A DNA stretch of 64,000 bases from Cannabis sativa (GCF_029168945.1 NC_083602.1:67724600-67788599); one strand, 5' to 3'; positions 1 to 12,992 are shown, numbered from the stretch's first letter. A program made the numbers and translations. Notes: generated by a model not told the origin, from the letters alone.

Positions 1-2500
1 CAAAATCATTGATAATGTGAAATTCCTCTCTATATGTCTACTCTTTTGGGATACTGGATTCTATACCTTTGGCAACTACTTTTGGTTAATCAGGAAATTA
101 ACACTAGTAGTTAAGGCAATTTGGAATGGTGCCAAAATTGTATAGAAGTTTCCTTTGACTGAATAAGTACCTTTCCTGCAACTTTAACATTCAGTCCCTC
201 TCTGGTAGACCTAGAGACTTTAGATAGATTTTTACACTTCTCTAAAATCACTATTCCACCCCCAGAGTAATCACCATCTTATCAGAAAGATTTTCTAACA
301 CAAAGGCAAATTTCGAAATTTGATGTGGTGTAGTCTAAGAGTTTTAAACACACCCTTATAGACTAACATATAGTTCCTCTTCTTAATCTTAAGATTTACT
401 TGATTATCTTCCAATGTTCTTATCCTGGATTAATCTGATACCTACTCATTACTCCCACTCAACAGCAGGTGTCTGGTCTAAGGCATACAAAAGCATATTT
501 AAGACCTCTCACCGTTGATATAAGAAATTCTTCCATGGCTTTATCTTTTCTGGAATAGTTGAGACTTTTCCTTAGATAAATAAAATCTATGCCTAAGAAG
601 TTGTGAAGCTTCTATAGATTGCCATTAGAAAGAAAATGCTTCAGCATCTTACTAAAGTAAGTTGCTTGCATTAGAGTAAGTAATTAACTAAAATTTCCTT
701 TTATGTCCTTGTAATAGAAAACTTTAGGTTATTCCATGTGAATGGATTAAACCATAGTTCTATTGGCTTTTCTTCTTAGTTTCTTATCTTGACAATCCAT
801 TACTTGTTTAAACTCACAATGGATTTTAATCACTAGTGTCTTCCAAGAAGGTTCGTTCCTAGAAACTCTCCCACTACGACAAGGTACCGTGAATTATGTT
901 GAAGAAAATTAAATGGTATTGATCTCTTCGGTTGTGACAAGACAACAGAAGCAGTGGGATCATCATATGTTAAATAAGATGATAGAACACTTTTGGAATC
1001 AAGAAATAAATATCTCCTTTATTTGCTACTTGATTTTCAGACTTAGTCATTATCTTAGAAAAGTAGTATTTGTTTGAACAAACACTTTCTTATCTATTGA
1101 CTATGGGATGGTCCACCCCTAATCACTTAGAATAGCTAACAAACCGTGGTTAACAGTTCTAGCTTTTCTTAAGATTTTGATTAGGTCATCCATGAATCTA
1201 GTAATGATTTACATTAAGTATACAACCATTACATCATTCTGAAATTGTATTACCATAGAAGGAATTAGGCAACGACTAGTAACTAATCATCAATATGCAA
1301 CTCAAAATTTCTGGGGAGGTAAGTTTGGATATAATTCAAAAATCAATTTAATGATCTTTGAACTGCATATCTACTAACTATTTCTCCAGCCCTGTCAGTT
1401 CGCAAGATCTTTAACCACTTACCTTAATGGTTTTAACCATTGCTAGGAATTAATGAAATTTTTTAAACATTTCAAATTTCTTTGCATAAGGTATAATCTA
1501 GAGTTATCGTTTTAAGAATACAACGAAAAACTCATATCCACCCCTGAATGTACATCCATCTGCGAATGAGATGAACTACTTTCAGTGGATATAGGCATAT
1601 TAACTCTTTGCAGAGATTGATCTTGTCAAATCCACTATGAACAAGATACAAATGCCATAGATTAATAAAAATGTGGTTGTGTCGTTTTGATGACTTAGGT
1701 TTAGTTACATCAAAGAGTTCTTAGAATAGTGCAAGTGGATCCTGGTCACAGAATACCAAACTCATATTCCATATAGTTTGAATCCATTAATAGAAGATGG
1801 ATATTGAACACTTGGAAAGTGTAACTGTATTGCTTCCTGGAAATAGAAATATAAGAAAATTTCTGTTTCGATTCTAAAATTAAAGTCAAAGACTTAAATT
1901 CAACCAAATATAATGAGTAATTCTATCTTGGACCACCACTACTAATATAACTCTAAGTCTGATTTGCCCATGCAAGTAGGAGATTTCTAAGATTGAGGTT
2001 TTATATCAATTGGGAATAGAATTTCGGGATTGTAATCATATGCGTCATTTAATTTCTTAAGAGAAAATATAGAATGACATGAAATGATTTATAGACCATT
2101 CATCCAATGATATGTTATTGAGCTAATTCGAAATGAATAAGCTAAGAGGAATTTAGGATAATTTCGTTGTTTAAATAAGAATCCAACGATGCTTCGATTA
2201 GCGAAAATCAAAGTAATCTTATATATATAATCTTCTTGTTTCATATCGTAAAAATACTAGTCTAAGGTGTCATCAATTGATGAACAACTAGATGTCGCAT
2301 ATACAATAGTTATCTTTCGAGATCTAACACTATTATGAATGTCTAATGGTGAAAATCCATTAGGGATTTATCTCATTAGATAAACAAACATGTTAGACCA
2401 ACAATGAAGATTCGAAATTAAACTACAATTTAATAACAGAATATAACATGGTTCAATATAAATTCATACACAATTCAGAAATTATTAAACATATAGCAAG
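1..2500 (-). pseudogene. Decayed Copia pol remnant of copy A
   Basis: No open frame survives, but the stretch aligns by eye with the pol gene of the better preserved element at 54300-57015. Positions 1-60 match the RNase H segment near 54450-54510. Positions 1370-1510 match the integrase segment near 56560-56720, including the shared string CAGTTCGCAAGATCTTTAA. Many small deletions and stops separate these landmarks. The same shortened version recurs at 36400-39000 and, inverted, at 50950-52428. It is therefore a replicated decayed form and not one local casualty. The product would have been a gag-pol polyprotein; it cannot be made from this copy. Confidence 0.7.
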
Positions 2501-2569
2501 TAGGAATGACAAGTGAAAATACTAAAACATACAATCCTAAATAATTTCCAAGGTTTCCAACAAACTGAT

Positions 2570-2960
2570 ATAGTGTCCCAGTAGGCGAGAGTCAAAGTAT
2601 CATTCATTGAATAGAGTTTTCAGCTCATCTAAAATGCAAACCATTCTAGCAACCTTTTATTCGATCAAAATAAGAATCCAACGTTGTTCCGGTAGGCGAG
2701 AGTCAAGGTTATTCTCATTTTATGAGCTTCCACCATTGTTTCATGTTTTATAAGTTTATCTCTAAGTAGTCACCGTAGGGGAGAGTCTAATAGAGACGAA
2801 AACTTACAAAACACTTATCAAATGAGATCTTACGGTGTTAAATGCGTTCAACGAATAACCATCGATAGGGGGACGAAGTCTAGCGTCTCGAGGTTATATT
2901 GAAAACATTTAACTATTGTAAGACCAACAATGGAGATCGAATGTCCTAATAATAATAAAG
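2570..2960 (-). repeat. GGCGAGAGTC motif repeats at the gag-proximal end of the leader
   Basis: Two clear copies of a motif ending GGCGAGAGTCAA start near 2575 and 2686. Weaker relatives occur near 2187 and 2771. The same spaced copies recur in the other family members at 39101 and 39213, 59959 and 60071, and inverted at 50749 and 50863. The motif is more conserved than the surrounding AT-rich DNA. Its role is unknown; a structured RNA element or a remnant of an internal tandem duplication are both possible. Confidence 0.6.
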
Positions 2961-4024
2961 CTCATTATTTAAAAAGAGTTGTATTTTCTTTGAATCTCAT
3001 TATTTTATCTATTTATTTTAAATATATATTTATTTAATTAAAATTTCCAATTTAGAATGAAGAATTCTAAATATAAATTTTAATTTAATATTTATAAATT
3101 TTACTTAGATGGATATGAAAATAACATGAATTTCTTCCATCTTAGTAATAATTTCCAATAAATAGTTAGAAAAATACTCAATTTAAGTTGTTACAAAATT
3201 AATTTACAACTCAAATTTAATTTTCTATAAATATATATTGCATTTCGAAAAATTAAAGTATTTAAGAATACAATTTTCGAAAATGCATGTTAAAATAAAA
3301 AATAAGTCCTGAAAAAATTATTCTAATTTAACGTTGCCCCAAAATTAATTTACAACAAAAAATATAATTTTCCTATTTAATTAAATATATAAGAAAAAAT
3401 TTCAACTATTTAAGTATGATGATGAAAATCAACTTAAATATTAATTTTCTATTTAATTAAATACACTAGAAAAATACTTTAAGCAAAACAGATAATATCT
3501 ATCTAGATTTTCATGGACTAATTAATTCAATTTCTAATAATATACTTTAATTCATTTATTTTAAATTAATCAATAAATGAAAAAATCATTGATTTAAGTT
3601 GGTCCAAAATTAAATAAATAATTTACAACTTTAATCTATTTTTCAAATAAAATTCGAAATTCCAGCATTTAAGAAATGCAATACCGAAATTTGATTAATA
3701 AAATAAAGAAAAAATATATTTTGAAAATTATTTAAATTTAGTTGAAAAAATAAATTTCAACTAAAAATAATTTTCTATTTAATTAAGTGTCATGAAAAAG
3801 AAATATTTAAGTATCATGATGAAAATCAACTTAGATATTTAATTTTCAAATTAATTAAATGTATTAAATTCAAGAAATAAATAATTAAGTGTAGAGAATG
3901 CTTAAATATTAATCTCTAGTTTAATACTAGGAAAAATATACTTAAAATAAATTGTACCAAAATTAATTATTTAAATATTTAATTTCACAATGTATAATAT
4001 CTTCCTATTTAAATATTAGAAATA

Positions 4025-4738
4025 GAATAATTATCTTTTTTACCCCCTGTACTTATGACACTATACTATTATGCCCCTTAATCTATTCAGCTTGTTACAA
4101 ATAGTCCTTGTATAATTTTATATGCATACATTTAGTCCTTCTGTTTATTTTGTTTAAAAATACTGTTTGTATTGATGATGTGGTATTATAACAAAGGATA
4201 AAGTAGTAATTTCATCTCTTTTTAGAGGGAAAATTGACTATGAGGTGGCATAATAACTGACAATGAAAGATGATTAAAAAATGATTTCATAACCTTTTAA
4301 AAAAAAATAATAAAAATAATTTTATTAAAATAATTCTAATCGTTTTTTAGCAGTTCAAATTAGAAAAAGGTGTAAAATTAGGATTTTACAGTATTTGAAG
4401 AGATGGATATCACTAGAAAGAACATGGGATTTTTGGAAAATTAAGGTAATGATATTCTATTTTTTGGGATGTTATTTTTCATTTTTTTTTCCTGTGATTG
4501 TAATTTTTATGACTTGTAATTTATTTTCCTAATGGTATATAATTTTTCAACTACTATCTATGTATAATGCCACATTATTAATTTAACAGTCAACTTTAGT
4601 CAATTTTAACAGAATTAGATAGAAGGATTATACTATTCCAACTGATATATTTTAGGGGGTATTTTTAACTACACTTATAAATTAAGGGGCATCATAGTAT
4701 AGTGTCATAAGTAGAGGGACTAAAAAAGCTAATTATTC
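4025..4738. mobile_element. MULE-type MITE inserted in the Copia leader
   Basis: The two ends are inverted copies of each other over about 50 bp: left GAATAATTATCTTTTTTA, right (reverse complement) GAATAATTAGCTTTTTTA, both followed by a block containing CTTATGACACTATACTAT. The 9-bp direct repeat TTAGAAATA lies at 4016-4024 and 4739-4747, a perfect duplication of the length typical for Mutator-like elements. There is no coding frame in its 714 bp, so it is non-autonomous. The insertion is absent from the equivalent leader of element E, as expected for a later arrival. Confidence 0.85.
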
Positions 4739-4928
4739 TTAGAAATAATAAGTAGTCTAGAAATAACTATCTAGAAAATATCTTATTTGACTAAGTATCT
4801 TTTCCATAAAATTTGAAAAAATATCTAATTTAAGTTGTATTAGAAAAAAAAATTTAGAACTTAAATATTTTCAAATTTAAATTTAATTAAATATTAAAAA
4901 TTAAGTTGTAACCACTTAATTTGAAAAT

Positions 4929-5033
4929 ATTCCATTTTAAGTTAATATTCGAAAGGATATTAACTTAAAAAATATCTAAAATGTTCCATTTTAAGTTAAT
5001 ATTCGAAAGATATTAACTTAAAAAATATCTAAA
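4929..5033. repeat. Tandem pair of hairpin-forming units
   Basis: A unit of about 52-55 bp containing TTCCATTTTAAGTTAATATT occurs twice in a row. Each unit holds an inverted repeat with 12-bp arms (TTAAGTTAATAT and ATATTAACTTAA) around a short loop with TCGAAAG. The related leader at 60550-60600 has a single, less regular version, so the duplication is probably local to copy A. Confidence 0.7.
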
Positions 5034-6544
5034 GAATCTTAATAACCAATGCCTAAAATTCCTCAACTTAATTTTGAAATTTTAAATCCAAAAGATATTC
5101 AGATTTAGGTTGATTAGTTAGATATAACTAAATATCAACTTAAATAGGAATATTTAATGAAAAATTCAAATTAAGCTTAAAAAAGAATCTAGATGGTTAT
5201 AATTCTATATTTTATTAAATACAAGAAAATACACATAGTTTAGCTTAGAATAAAATTCTTTAAACTATGATTTTCTTAAATTAATTTCAAAATAAATGAA
5301 ATTAATTATGTTGCTAATCAATTTTATTAGGTTAAACTAGTTTAATTAACCTAGTACAGTTATTCAAATCAGGCAAATGGGCCTTCATCATTGGGGTAGT
5401 TCATGTGAGGGGGTGTTGGGTTAAGTATGTCGTACCCACTACTATGCCTCCCAACTCTCACACAAGGCCCAAAAGAGAGGAATTTAACCTTAAAATGAAC
5501 AACTGTTATTAATTGAATAGGCCCAAAAACTAAATGGGCCTAAATAAAATCTATCAAAAACTATGGTATTTTATTTAGCAACAACAACCTATATGCATCT
5601 ATAATGAAATTAAACACATAGGCTCACACAGGCACACAATTTGGATGGATCCTATCATGTTGCTAGGTCATACACAGATGAAAGAAGATTGTGAAAATAT
5701 AACTGTTATAAATTATTTACTTGACCAAGGGAGCCATGAGTTAAAATCAGATCATTGGATCTGTCAACAAGTTAACCATAGCTATTTGCAATCAAGCAAT
5801 AATAGGTTTTAAAAACTTACAAACAAGCTAAAACACATACTCCTGCAACAAGGTTAGCTGGATAGTTGGATGTAGGATTTATTTAATTTTAGATAAATTA
5901 TTTCGAAAACAAAATAATTAAATAAATAAAAATAAATGATTTTCAAAAATTTTAAAAAATATTTAAAAAATTTCGAAATTTAAAAAAAAATATTTAAAAT
6001 TAAACCTACAATTTTGAAAAATTAGGTTTCAACCAACCTAAATATCATTTCAAAAATTTGCTAACTGCTTTTAAAAATTTAATGTTATTTTATAAATAAA
6101 AATTAAAAAAAGATAAATAAATATCTTTTTCAGATTTTATAATTTAATTTAAATAAATAAAATAACAAAATTTAAAAGTTAGCAAAATATCTTACATCTA
6201 TTTAAAATTACATGATTATAGTTATCTTATTTTAAATTTAAATAAGGTCAAATTATTTAAAAAAAAATTAATTTAAAAAGTTTAATATCTCACCTTAAAT
6301 TTAAAAATAAGATAGATAATTAAGCAAAAAAGATAGATATTTACTATTTTCAAATTCAAATTACACTAATATCATGAATTAAATTTAAAAAATATTAATT
6401 AATTTAATTATGATAATTAGAATTGAATTAGGAATAGTAAATGTATAAATACAGAACTACACAAAAAATTGAAAGTTAAATCCATGAAAAAGCATGAAAA
6501 ATCGAAGAAAAACGAAAAAAAAATGCGAGCTGTACAGACAGTAT

Positions 6545-6665
6545 GCTTGGACAGTATTGGCATACTGTCCATGGGCGCGCAAGGGGCTGCATGGGCGAGG
6601 GATGTGGGCGCAGGAGGCTGCATGCAGCCTGTTCCACGCGCGCAGGAGCCCTGCTGCTCAACCCC
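6545..6665 (-). other. GC-rich conserved island in the Copia leader
   Basis: In otherwise AT-rich DNA this block is strongly GC-rich and contains the perfect palindrome GGCTGCATGCAGCC at about 6617-6630. It sits about 290 nt from the PBS. A related block occurs at 62800-62935 with the identical palindrome, and a diverged inverted one at 47690-47815. Short frames across it look accidental: they differ between copies and lack codon conservation. A packaging or dimerisation structure in the genomic RNA is one possible role, which is inference only. Confidence 0.55.
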
Positions 6666-6915
6666 AATTTTTTCGAAACTTAAAAAAATCATAACTAATT
6701 CAAATTAAATCGAAATTGAGTTCTGTAAAAAAGTAACTTGCTTAATTTTTTCCATACTATCCAATAAAAATAATTCTAGAAACAGATATTCAATTATTTT
6801 TCACGAAAATTCACAAACATCAATCAATCATCAAATAACACTCAATACAACATGATACCATCCAAAACATCAAACAATCGTTTTAAAGTCCAAATTTCTT
6901 GCAAGCAAATAAATT

Positions 6916-6932
6916 ACCATGGCTCTGAGACC
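6916..6932 (-). promoter_or_regulatory. Primer binding site (initiator methionine tRNA)
   Basis: The minus strand reads GGTCTCAGAGCCATGGT. This matches the complement of the 3' end of plant initiator tRNA-Met with one mismatch, the usual Copia primer site. It lies three bases inside the LTR edge and fixes the direction of copy A as right to left. Confidence 0.85.
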
Positions 6933-6935
6933 TGT

Positions 6936-8831
6936 TGTTGGAAATTATTTTACCAGGATCTTAGATCTACTCACAAGTATGTTGATTAACACCCTAAATA
7001 TGAACTTTCTAAAACGATGAAATAAACACATATAAAGTTTAGTAAACCTTACATTGGGTGCAGCAGAATAATATGACTCCTTCCGTTTAGATATCTAGCC
7101 CTTGATTCCTTTCTGTAGCAGAGCATTATCAATATCTGAACCTGGATCTGTTTCTCTGAATCTTTGATGCTGAAACTCCTTCTTGCTGAAAGTCTTTCTT
7201 CACGATCTTCCTCACTATGGTTGAGGTATCACTTGTTGTGTGTGGGCACTATTCTCACACTAAGAATTTTGAAATTCAAGAGGGAAGAAAGAGAGAGGGA
7301 GTGGTCGGCCAGATAGGGAGAGAGAAGGCTCAGGTTTTTCTCTGAAGAAAAAATTGGAAAATTTAAGTGTAATTTTCCTGAAGCCTTCACTATCTATTTA
7401 TAGCATTCCACTAGAGTTAGGTTTGAATTATTTGGCATTAAAATAATGAAAATATCAGTTTAAATTCCCTACAAAAGTGGCGGGCCATGCATAGTGGATT
7501 TGTGCCTCACTTTTTACAATTTTGTAGTTTTATCTTTTCTGCATCTGATTTTCTCAAAAACGCCAATTTTCAAATTCAATCATTTAAATGCCAATTCTAA
7601 CTATTTAATAACTATAAATAATTATTAAATAATATTGTCATTTATCATATTTATTAATTAAACCATACAAAGTATCATAATTAACAAATATGCCCCTAAA
7701 ACTCTTTCTTTACAATTTCGCCCTTACTTAGTGAAAAATTCACAAATAGACATAGTCTAACTTGAGAATTATAATTGTTTAATCAAAACCAATTATATGA
7801 GTCTTACAAGCAATATTATCTCAACTAGTGGGGGGACCATGGGTCTATATAACCGAGCTTCCAATAAGCAGATCAAGAATTTATAACCTACATTCACTTA
7901 CTTATTAATTCTTTGTTGAACCCACGCATAGAATTTAGAATTGCACTCTCAGTATATAGAATGCTCTATATGTTCCACCATATAGACACATCATTAGTTA
8001 TCCATTGTTATAATCCTAATATGATCAATGATCCTCTATATGAATGATCTACACTGTAAAGGGATTAGATTACCGTTACACCCTACAATGTATTTAATCC
8101 TTAAAACACTTAACCCCGTATAAATGATATTTCAGCTTATGTGAAATGAGATCTCCACCATTTATTTTTGTTTGGTCAAGCTCGAAGGAGATCATCCTTT
8201 AATTACTATTCGCCAGATAGAAGCTATAGATTCCATGTTTATGTTAGCGCTCCCACTCAATTGCACTACCGTGTTCCCAAAATGTACGTATCACCCTGAC
8301 CTAAAAGTAGGCTTAACTAACAAATCAAAGAACACGAATAGCCTCTTGAGATTGAGCCTAATCATAACAGGATTAAGATCATTTGATCTAGGATCAACTA
8401 GGCGATATTGACTTGAATAGATATTACGGTAAGTTTAATAAATCTAAGTCAAAGTTTAATATCGGTCCCTTCCGATGCATACTCCATGCATCCAACCTGA
8501 GCTTTACTTTAACCAATGCTCTAGAAAGAACATAGCATTTCTCCAAATGCAAGTAAACTCTTGTTGTAGATTATCATATCAGTAAAACCCTGTGTCTGAT
8601 AAATCTAGGAAACTTTATTCACATAGTCATGTTTACTTTCCAATGTGTTGACAGCACAATAAACAGGATCAAGTATGTGAAAAGGGTTTCAGAAGAATTC
8701 ATACATTATGTACATATAATCATGAAATAAATCATGTGAACTATGCAACATTAAATGTTATTTCTGATCTATATTAATAAGTAAATCTGATTATATTGAA
8801 ATGAGTTTTATTTAGGGCATAAAACCCAACA
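6936..8831 (-). mobile_element. 5' LTR of Copia copy A (1896 bp)
   Basis: In sense orientation it starts TGTTGGGTTTTATGCCCTAA and ends TTATTTCCAACA-like sequence next to the PBS. A TATA box (TATAAATA on the minus strand, 7395-7402) precedes a CT-rich stretch, so U3 is about 1.4 kb and R-U5 about 0.45 kb. Closely related LTRs in this window lie at 9629, 34454, 44367, 52429, 57021 and 63174. The 79-residue frame on the opposite strand at 8172-8411 recurs in the sister LTRs and is discussed under findings. Confidence 0.9.
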
Positions 8832-11800
8832 CTTTGAGCTTATATTATCTAAAATAAAATGGAAGTCTGCATCCTTTTGCCGAATTCTGAAAAGGGGGAG
8901 ACCCAAGTAGTTAATGTTCCTAGTAGAGCTTTGAATTCCCAACAACTCTTTGCACCATTTTTTCATCCCGACACTGGTATTGTTGCTAAAGAATATAGAT
9001 GTTTTTTTATTTATTAATACGTTGACCGGACCACTGACATAATTTTTCAAGACACCCCCAAAACCTTTCACTTCGATAATGTTTTCCCGTCCAACGAGAA
9101 TGAGGTCATCGGCAAAAAAGAGATGAGAAATTCGAGGCCCATTCCTACTCAGCTTGATTCCCTTAATCACTCATTTATTAAGAGCATCCTTTAAAATACG
9201 AGAGAAGATTTCAGTGGCCCAAATGAAGATATAAGGATAAAGGGGGTCTCCTTGTCTAATGCCACACTTATGATCAATTTTCCCCACCATTCCCCCATTG
9301 AGACAAATGTTGAGGGATGTGGTTGATATACACTGGTAAACCTACTTGCAGAACATATGTGGAACTTTGAAGCTACAGAGAATATGATCAACGAATGGCC
9401 AACTCAATTTAAATGAGTAGACGATCTCCTGGACTAACACATTGTTATCCTAAATGTTCCTACCAGGGATGAACGCTGCTTAAGTGGGGCAAATCAACTT
9501 GGGAAAAATATCTCTCATTCTATTAGCAATGATTTTCGAGATAACTTTGTACATTACATTACACAAGGAGATAGGTCTGAATTGGGAGGCTTTCTTTTGA
9601 TTGGGAACCTTTGGAATGAGCACCACATTGTTGGATTTTGTGCCCTAAATAAAACCCATTACGATCTGATTAGTTATCAATACAAGAAATTTGAAGTGAT
9701 TTATGTTTGCATGAATTTTACATGCTTATGATTTAATATGTTTATTATGTTTATACACAAAATCTGTTAAGTCCAGATCATATGTTTATTCACAATTACA
9801 GTATTGTCAACACAGTGGAATGTGATTGTGATTATATGATTCAAAAGACTAAGTCCCTGTTTCATCAGTATTTTGGATTTACACTGATGTGATAATCAGC
9901 GATGATGTGTACTTACACTTGGAGTAAGTGTTATGTTCTTTCCAGGACATTGGTAAAGTATACTAGTTTCGAATGTATGGAGTATACATTGGACTGGACC
10001 GATATTGAACTTAGTTAAGATATTATAAACTTACCGTTGTATCTTTCCAAGTCAATATCAGTAGTTGATCTTAAGATTAAAAGAATCTAAATCCTGATAT
10101 GCTTAGACTCAACTCAGGAGTGCTATTCATGTTCTTTGATTTATTAGTTAAGCCTACTTTTGGGTCAGGGTGATACATATATTTTGGGAACATGATAGTA
10201 TGATTGAGTGGGAGTGCTGAACATAAATATGGAATCTATAGCTTCTACTGGTGTATAGAAGTCAAGTGATGATTCCCTTCGAGCTTAGCTAAATAGAAGT
10301 AAATGGATGAGCTCTTGTTTAAGTGACTATTACTTAGATCACTAAACATCATTTACAGGTAGCTAAGTGTTTTAAGGGGCAAAATACGTTGAGGGATGAA
10401 AACGGTAAAATTATCCCATCTCGATGTAAATCATCTATATAGAGGATCTTTGATCACAATAAGATTATAACAATGGTTAAATGAGATAGCATATCTATAT
10501 CATTAAACATATAATATGCTCTATATAAGTCTGAGAGTGCAATTCTAAGTTCTAAAAGTGGATTCAACGAGGAATTAATAAGTAGGGATTTACTTAGTAA
10601 ATTCGGTTCACTTATTGGAAGCTCAGCATATAGATCCATGGTCCCCATTCTAGTTGAGACTATGCTGCTTGTAAGACTCAATAATTGATTTGTAATTAAT
10701 CAATTATAATTCTAAAGTTAGACTATGTCTAATTTGTGAATTTTCACTAAGCAGGGGTGAAATTGTAAAGAAAAGAGATTTTAGGTTTATTTATTAATTA
10801 AGAGACTCTATATGTCTAATTAATAATTAAATTAAATGACAATATTATTTAATAATCTATTTTAGTTATTAAATAATTAGTTTTGGCATTTAAATGGTTA
10901 GAATTGGAAAATTGGCGTTTTTGAGAAAATAGAAATAAAAATTGTAAAAACTACAAAATCTAAGTGAGGCCCAATAACACCTGTGGCCGGCCACTTAGTG
11001 AGCTTTTTCCAATTAATATTTTCATTATTTTAATGCCAAATAATTACTAAGCTAAACCTAGTAGTTGCCTATAAATAGAAAGTGATGGCTCAGTCAAAAT
11101 ACAAGTTTTCAACAAGTTTTCTTCTGATTGCTTTTTCAGAAAAACTGAGCCTTCCACTTCTCTCTATATAGCCGACCCTACCTCTCTTTTTTTTCCTCTT
11201 CACAATTTTGAAACCTTAGTGATAGAGTAGTGCCCACACACAGCAAGTGGTACCTCAATCATAGATTGGAAGACTGTGAAGGATCGCACACAAAGAGAAG
11301 GACATTCGGGCTCAGATCTTGATAATACTCTGCGAGAGAAAGGATACAAGGGTTAGAGATCTGAGTGGAAGGAGACATTATTCCGCTGCAACCAATGTAA
11401 GGTTTTCTTAACTTTATATGTGTTTAATTATCGTTTTAGAAACTTCATATTTAGGGTGTTAAACAACATACTTGTGAGTAGATCTAAGATCCTGGTAAAA
11501 TAAATTCCAACACACATTAGTTGCATTAGTCCCCTTATGCATCATTCCAGACCGAAAGAAATCACTCACAGCTTCACAAAAGTCATACCCAACTGACTTC
11601 CAATAGTTCTTAAGAAAGAGAACAAACATACCATCAAGTCGAGGTGCCTTCATACTCCCCATCCTAAACAGAGTTTGCTTTATTACCTCGAGCTCAGGAA
11701 GCCTAACCAAATCATCTTGTTCTATAGGGGAGAGATGGTCCTAGATAAGATAGTCTAAACTCTCCAACGGGCCAAAATTAGACCCCGAGAAGATTCCACC

Positions 11801-12992
11801 AAGGAAACTAGTGAACTCTTCCCCAATTTCATCACACGAAGAGACCCAACAACCATTCTTATTCAAGATACTTTCAATAGCATTCCTTCGGTATCTAACT
11901 GTGACAGAGATGAAAAAGAATTTTGAGCATTTATCACCATCCTTAATCCAAGAGACTCTAGATCTCTGCTGCTAAAATAATGCCTTTCTTCTCAGCACCT
12001 CATTCAGGTCAACCCTCACTCTCTGTTCTTGAGTCCACCTATAAGATCCTATCTCCATACATTGGATGTCATGTAGTTGCGTTTCCAGGCGTCTAATGTT
12101 AGAGTCAAATTTGTCAAATTTCTCCTTATTCCATTTCCGCAAAGCCAGCCTAGTAGCACCCACTTTCCTGAAAACCCTCGCCAGGGCCCAATCATGATAG
12201 GTAGACTTCCAAGCATGGTCAACAACCAAATTACTATAGGAATCTCTCATCCACTAGGCTTCAAAACAAAATTGACATTTAAAAGAGGCCTCAAAAACCC
12301 CAAAAAATACACATAACAACATGTCGTCCGAGTAACAGGTATGACGTGATTGAATAGCTGCCTTTGGGAAAGGTTGAAGCCATTCTTCATTCACGATTAC
12401 CTTGTCCAAAGAAAATTTAATATCAGTTGAAACCTCCCTATGGTTGTCCCAAGTTAAATTGTCACCTTTAATGGGTAAGTTAATCAAGCCATGGGAGTTT
12501 ATCGGCTCAAAAATAAATGGCAAGAATTGGTCCTTTCCTTTCGCCCCGACACGTTTCGAAGAATTCAGCACAAAATTAACATCCCTAAGAAGCATCCATG
12601 GGCCACCAAACTTAACGCCAAGAGCCAAAATATTCGACCATAACCTTTTCTTTTCATGAAAATATGATTTGCCATACTCACAGGACAACAACCAAGGATG
12701 ATTAGCCGGATCGGAGTACACAATACCAGAAATATAATTTTTGGACAAATAAATATTCTAAAAAATAAATCTTGTTTTACAGGCTAACAAAATTCCACGC
12801 ACATCCCACAATAGGAACAACAATATTATTATAAAAGTGTAAATTTTTTATAAGATGTACCAATGAAGTAGCTTTCACTTTCAATTCAGTCAAAAAGATG
12901 AAATTTGAATAGCACTGCCAAATGAGGCTTTTTAGTTCAAGAACTGTAGAGGTCTGCCCCAACCCTCTACAGTTCCAAGCAATACCCGTCAT
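8832..12992 (-). pseudogene. LINE ORF2: endonuclease and reverse transcriptase, disrupted
   Basis: ORF2 starts at 12992 with MTGIAWNCRGLG, the usual start of the plant L1 endonuclease (APE-type, EEP fold). The endonuclease continues at 12748-12254. There the expected GDFN motif reads RDVN (LLRDVNFVL) and the terminal SDH motif reads SDD, so two catalytic motifs are altered. A linker follows (12250-11972). The reverse transcriptase begins near 11710 ([11 protein letters not shown], corresponding to the usual KAPGPDG). It resumes after the solo LTR with IPKVPNQKK, has GIRQGDPLYPY near 9260, and reaches the active-site box FADDLILVG near 9110. At least three stops or frame changes interrupt it. 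The role in a living element is target-primed reverse transcription. Confidence 0.85.
9629..11512 (+). mobile_element. Solo LTR of the long-leader Copia family in the LINE
   Basis: The 1884-bp LTR starts TGTTGGATTTTGTGCCCTAA and ends AATTCCAACA. It is flanked by the perfect 5-bp duplication CACAT (9624-9628 and 11513-11517), the expected Copia length. No PBS or internal sequence is attached, so this is a solo LTR left by recombination between two LTRs. A TATA box (TATAAATA) lies at 11070-11077. It must be younger than the LINE it interrupts. Confidence 0.95.

Larger units (their letters stand above)
2961..6915 (-). other. AT-rich noncoding leader of Copia copy A
   Basis: This stretch lies between the gag-proximal motif repeats and the PBS. 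It is mostly A and T and has no coding frame. Short islands are conserved among copies: about 5360-5480 (a block including TTCATGTGAGGGGG), 5640-5880, and a GC-rich block at 6545-6665. The same order of islands is seen at 60900-62935 and, inverted, at 47690-48990. A leader of this length between PBS and gag is unusual for Copia elements. Confidence 0.65.
1..8831 (-). mobile_element. Decayed long-leader Ty1-Copia retrotransposon, copy A (3' part outside window)
   Basis: The element reads right to left: 5' LTR at 6936-8831, PBS at 6916-6932, a leader of about 4 kb, then a pol remnant running off the left edge. The LTR begins TGTTGG and ends CCAACA in its sense orientation, as in most plant Copia elements, and the PBS matches initiator methionine tRNA. 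The 3' LTR would lie left of the window, so no target duplication can be verified; CTTTG at 8832-8836 is the candidate right half. No reading frame of retrotransposon type survives. The internal region is clearly related to 36384-39981 and, inverted, to 47430-52428. A 714-bp MITE lies in the leader. Confidence 0.85.

Noticed and set aside
6469..6708. Frames of 63-91 codons across the GC-rich leader island
   Set aside because: Overlapping frames on both strands, not preserved in the related islands at 47690 and 62800; more likely noncoding.
6916..6932. tRNA-like similarity near the LTRs
   Set aside because: Only the 3'-end complement of initiator tRNA-Met is present, so these are primer binding sites and not tRNA genes.
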